In this document: piece by piece, positions 6,151 through 8,108 of the stretch
Layout of the letters: each line of letters begins with the position of its first letter
Position numbering within the stretch: the stretch's first letter is position 1
DNA from: Planctomycetaceae bacterium
Lineage (GTDB): Bacteria; Planctomycetota; Planctomycetia; Pirellulales; Pirellulaceae
Assembly (NCBI GenBank): GCA_002685655.1
Contig: NYXM01000015.1
Coordinates: forward strand, 1 to 8,108
Direction: 5' to 3'
DNA: 8,108 bases
Translations under genes and position numbers: made by a program
The notes under the pieces: model-generated
Databases searched by the model: none
Seen by the model: the letters and a program-made list of their open reading frames with translations, nothing else
What the model was told of the DNA's origin: nothing

Positions 6151-7933
6151 CTCAGACGTGCCGATTCCAGAGGCGGCAATCCATTCCAACGGCGGATCGC
6201 TGGTCGGCGCGCTCAGGCAACATCCCAGCAAGTTTTGGTTGCTGACGATGCTCTGTCTGCTGGTCGCCATCGTACTGTTCTGGTCAGGATACGGCAGACG
6301 CGCAACCACGATCACTGTACGTTTTGAAGAGGGCCATGGGATCAAACCGGGCGACCGCTTGCAACATCGCGGCATCGACATCGGCGAGATCACTTCGGTA
6401 ACGCTGAACGAACCCCTCTCGCACGTGGACGTGCAGATCGATTTGGAGTTGGCGGCCACGGCACTGGCCCGCGAAGGGAGCCGATTCTGGATCGAACGAC
6501 CGCAGATCAGCCTGGCCCGCGTGAGCGGATTGGATACGGTTGTCGGTGCGAAATATGTTGGCGTCGTCCCTGGTCCGCTGACTGGCCCTCGCTCGACAGC
6601 GTTCATCGGCGACGAAACACCTCCCACGCTACGCGGTACCCAAACGCTCGATATTCACATTCGTTTTGCCAACGGCTATGGGTTGGCCAACGGCGATGTC
6701 GTAAAGTACCGAGGAATCATCGTCGGCGAAGTTGTCGCCATAGAGTTAAACGAACCGCTCGACGGGATCGACGTGCACGTGCGCTTGGCGACCAGCGGCC
6801 AACGTCTCGCTCGGGCTGGGACACGCTTCTGGGTCGAGCGGCCCCGCATCCAGCTAACGGGCGTGAGCGGCTTGGACACGCTGACTAGCGGGCAACACAT
6901 TGGGGCGGTCGCCGGCCCTGCCAATGCGCCAGCGCAAGGCGTGTTTGATGGATTGGAAGATCCGCCAGAGATGTTGGAACGCCAGCCCGATGGCTTGGAG
7001 ATTGTCCTTAACAGCCGCGATCGGCAAGGAGTCGACCGTGGCGCGCCGGTGACGTATCGCGGCCTGCGTGTCGGCCAAGTAGTTTCGGTCGGGCTTTCGG
7101 CCGATGCGGCGCAGATCGAAACACGTCTGTATGTCGAACCCGCGTATCGGCAGCTGATCCGTCAGAACTCCGTGTTTTGGAGTGTCGGCGGACTTGACGT
7201 CAATTTTGGTCTTGGCGGTCTGCAGATCAACAGTGAAACGCTTGCCACGATTGCGGCGGGTGGTATCGCACTGGGCACACCAGATCCGCCAGGACCGCTG
7301 GCGATCGTCGGTTCGCGGTTCGAATTGAGAGTAGAGCCGGACCAGTGGCGCGACTGGACACCCAGGATCCCAATTGGGACTTCGCTGCTGCCAGACGGCT
7401 CGATGCTCCCACAACCGGTTCGCGTGGCACTCGTTTGGAAGCAACGGTTTCTGGGGATCCCGCAATCCACTCAAGCCAACGGCTGGGGACTGTTACTCGC
7501 GGATAACCGTCTGATCGGCCCCGCCGATTTGCTGACCCCGCCAGAAGCCGCCGTGGGCGGGGTGGCGGCATTACAATTCGAAGGAACACACATCACGACG
7601 ACGGCCGAGCAAGCAGATATTGTCGAAGGGCTGGCGTCACGTCAACTTCAAGATCCTCTTCCCGGCGGCTGGCCACTTGATCGCATCCGTCAGATGACTA
7701 CGCCCGAGGATTGCCTCATTGTCTTTGGCAATATCGATGACACGCGTTCGTTGCCCGCAACACGCTTAAAAGCTAAAGACGGACAACTTTCGATCGATCC
7801 GACGTTCACGCTGCCGAAGAACGCTCACGGTGCCAGCGTGGTCGCCACACGCGACGGCAAGTTGGTCGCGATCATCGCGATCAAAGCCGGTCTGCCAAAT
7901 CTGCTTGGTCTCGAACCAGTGCTTGCTCGTTAG
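6122..7933 (+). CDS. pqiB: PqiB-like protein with three MCE/MlaD domains and an atypical C-terminal region
   Basis: An inner-membrane-anchored periplasmic protein of 603 residues that should form hexameric MCE rings carrying lipids between the membranes, with PqiA as partner. One membrane helix lies at about 37-57 after a cytoplasmic N-terminus. MCE domain 1 covers 62-151, domain 2 175-266 and domain 3 291-387. The PqiB hallmark (RFWxERPxIxLxxVSGLDT) appears in domains 1 (121-139) and 2 (235-253), which are identical at roughly 40 of 90 positions by eye. Domain 3 is more divergent (VFWSVGGLDVNFGLGGLQI). In E. coli PqiB the MCE domains are followed by a long coiled coil that forms a needle. 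Here 400-603 is rich in Gly, Pro and short strands with no heptad pattern. It contains GWGLLLADNRLIGPADLL (454-471) and HGASVVATRDGKLVAII (569-585), loosely like trypsin-fold segments without catalytic residues. Start TTG 6122 follows GGAGG and overlaps pqiA by 29 bp. No pqiC follows. Confidence 0.92.
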   Translation: MNDKTLNEPSSDVPIPEAAIHSNGGSLVGALRQHPSKFWLLTMLCLLVAIVLFWSGYGRRATTITVRFEEGHGIKPGDRLQHRGIDIGEITSVTLNEPLSHVDVQIDLELAATALAREGSRFWIERPQISLARVSGLDTVVGAKYVGVVPGPLTGPRSTAFIGDETPPTLRGTQTLDIHIRFANGYGLANGDVVKYRGIIVGEVVAIELNEPLDGIDVHVRLATSGQRLARAGTRFWVERPRIQLTGVSGLDTLTSGQHIGAVAGPANAPAQGVFDGLEDPPEMLERQPDGLEIVLNSRDRQGVDRGAPVTYRGLRVGQVVSVGLSADAAQIETRLYVEPAYRQLIRQNSVFWSVGGLDVNFGLGGLQINSETLATIAAGGIALGTPDPPGPLAIVGSRFELRVEPDQWRDWTPRIPIGTSLLPDGSMLPQPVRVALVWKQRFLGIPQSTQANGWGLLLADNRLIGPADLLTPPEAAVGGVAALQFEGTHITTTAEQADIVEGLASRQLQDPLPGGWPLDRIRQMTTPEDCLIVFGNIDDTRSLPATRLKAKDGQLSIDPTFTLPKNAHGASVVATRDGKLVAIIAIKAGLPNLLGLEPVLAR

Positions 7934-7982
7934 AGCGCAAACGCCAACCTGTGAGGATTGTCCGAGGAATTACTGTCCGATA

Positions 7983-8033
7983 GTCGCCTTTCGCTCCGCG
8001 AAAGGAACGTCCTTTCGCGGAGCGAAAGACGAC
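7983..8033. repeat. Nested palindromic repeat (REP-like) with an 18-bp perfect stem downstream of pqiB
   Basis: CTTTCGCTCCGCGAAAGG (7988-8005) and its exact reverse complement (8011-8028) are separated by the loop AACGT. Past one C/A mismatch, GTCG (7983-7986) pairs with CGAC (8030-8033). Each arm is itself a palindrome: CTTTCGC-TCC-GCGAAAG on the left and CTTTCGC-GGA-GCGAAAG on the right, giving four copies of the same heptamer. This permits one long hairpin or two small ones. The element begins 49 bases after the pqiB stop and is not followed by a T-run on either strand, so it is not a standard intrinsic terminator, though it may still stall polymerase or protect the transcript end. I recall similar CTTTCGC/GCGAAAG palindromes between genes in planctomycetes, which would make this a dispersed element. 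The rest of 7934-8108 shows no supported gene. Confidence 0.88.
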
Positions 8034-8108
8034 AATAAAAGATCGAACACTGCTAAACGGTTACCGCGATCCGTTCAGTCCCAAGCCGTATTGCGTTGCC
8101 CAGGCGCG

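Noticed and set aside
5896..6627. A 243-codon antisense open frame across the pqiA/pqiB junction.
   Set aside because: Ser/Pro/Arg-rich shadow product with no motif; the plus-strand genes are clear family members.
6854..7474. A 206-codon antisense open frame within pqiB.
   Set aside because: No recognisable domain, and it lies opposite conserved MCE-domain coding sequence.
7983..8040. Intrinsic terminator for pqiB.
   Set aside because: The stem is strong, but neither strand has a T-run after it, and the nested-palindrome design fits a repeat element better.
8061..8108. A possible 15-codon C-terminal tail of a minus-strand gene running in from the right edge (stop TAA at 8063-8061).
   Set aside because: It is too short to judge: another minus-strand frame also ends nearby and no family can be recognised. 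It would fit a convergent arrangement with pqiB but cannot be supported.

Overview
The window looks like chromosomal DNA from a planctomycete, most likely the Pirellulales (Rhodopirellula-like). This rests on gene content and style: an exported sulfatase beside an exported PQQ-type beta-propeller protein with a DWxxFRGPxG start, a small Gly-rich lipoprotein, moderately GC-rich DNA, frequent non-ATG starts, and a nested CTTTCGC/GCGAAAG palindrome between genes. The placement is by recognition, not by a database search.

Layout, left to right. (1) 1-1096, minus strand: a secreted sulfatase whose C-terminus lies beyond the left edge. (2) 1097-1326: a divergent intergenic region with a perfect 9-bp inverted repeat. 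(3) 1327-2793 and 2840-3037, plus strand: an exported beta-propeller protein with a poly-glycine insertion, followed 46 bp later by a 65-residue Gly-rich lipoprotein. (4) 3071-4012 and 4046-5332, minus strand: a two-gene operon, with an FAD/NAD(P)-dependent oxidoreductase upstream and a radical SAM enzyme with extra C-terminal cysteines downstream. It ends tail to tail with the lipoprotein gene. (5) 5333-5526: a second divergent intergenic region with a 6-bp palindrome and a possible -10 box. (6) 5527-6150 and 6122-7933, plus strand: a pqiAB-type operon. PqiA is a one-lobe, four-helix membrane protein with a zinc-ribbon-like start. PqiB is a three-MCE-domain protein whose C-terminal region is not the usual coiled coil. 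The two genes overlap by 29 bp, and pqiB starts at a TTG behind a strong Shine-Dalgarno sequence. (7) 7934-8108: non-coding, with an 18-bp perfect stem built from nested palindromes.

How the genes work together. The sulfatase and the propeller/lipoprotein genes are typical of the planctomycete exported repertoire, but nothing in the sequence ties them to one pathway. The flavoprotein and radical SAM enzyme are probably co-transcribed and may act on the same small molecule or peptide; the substrate is unknown, and this is the best candidate here for an undescribed system. PqiA and PqiB should form an envelope-spanning lipid-transport machine. No pqiC lipoprotein follows pqiB, and the PqiB tail may be a decayed trypsin-like fold. 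There are no tRNA or rRNA genes, CRISPR arrays or insertion sequences in the window.
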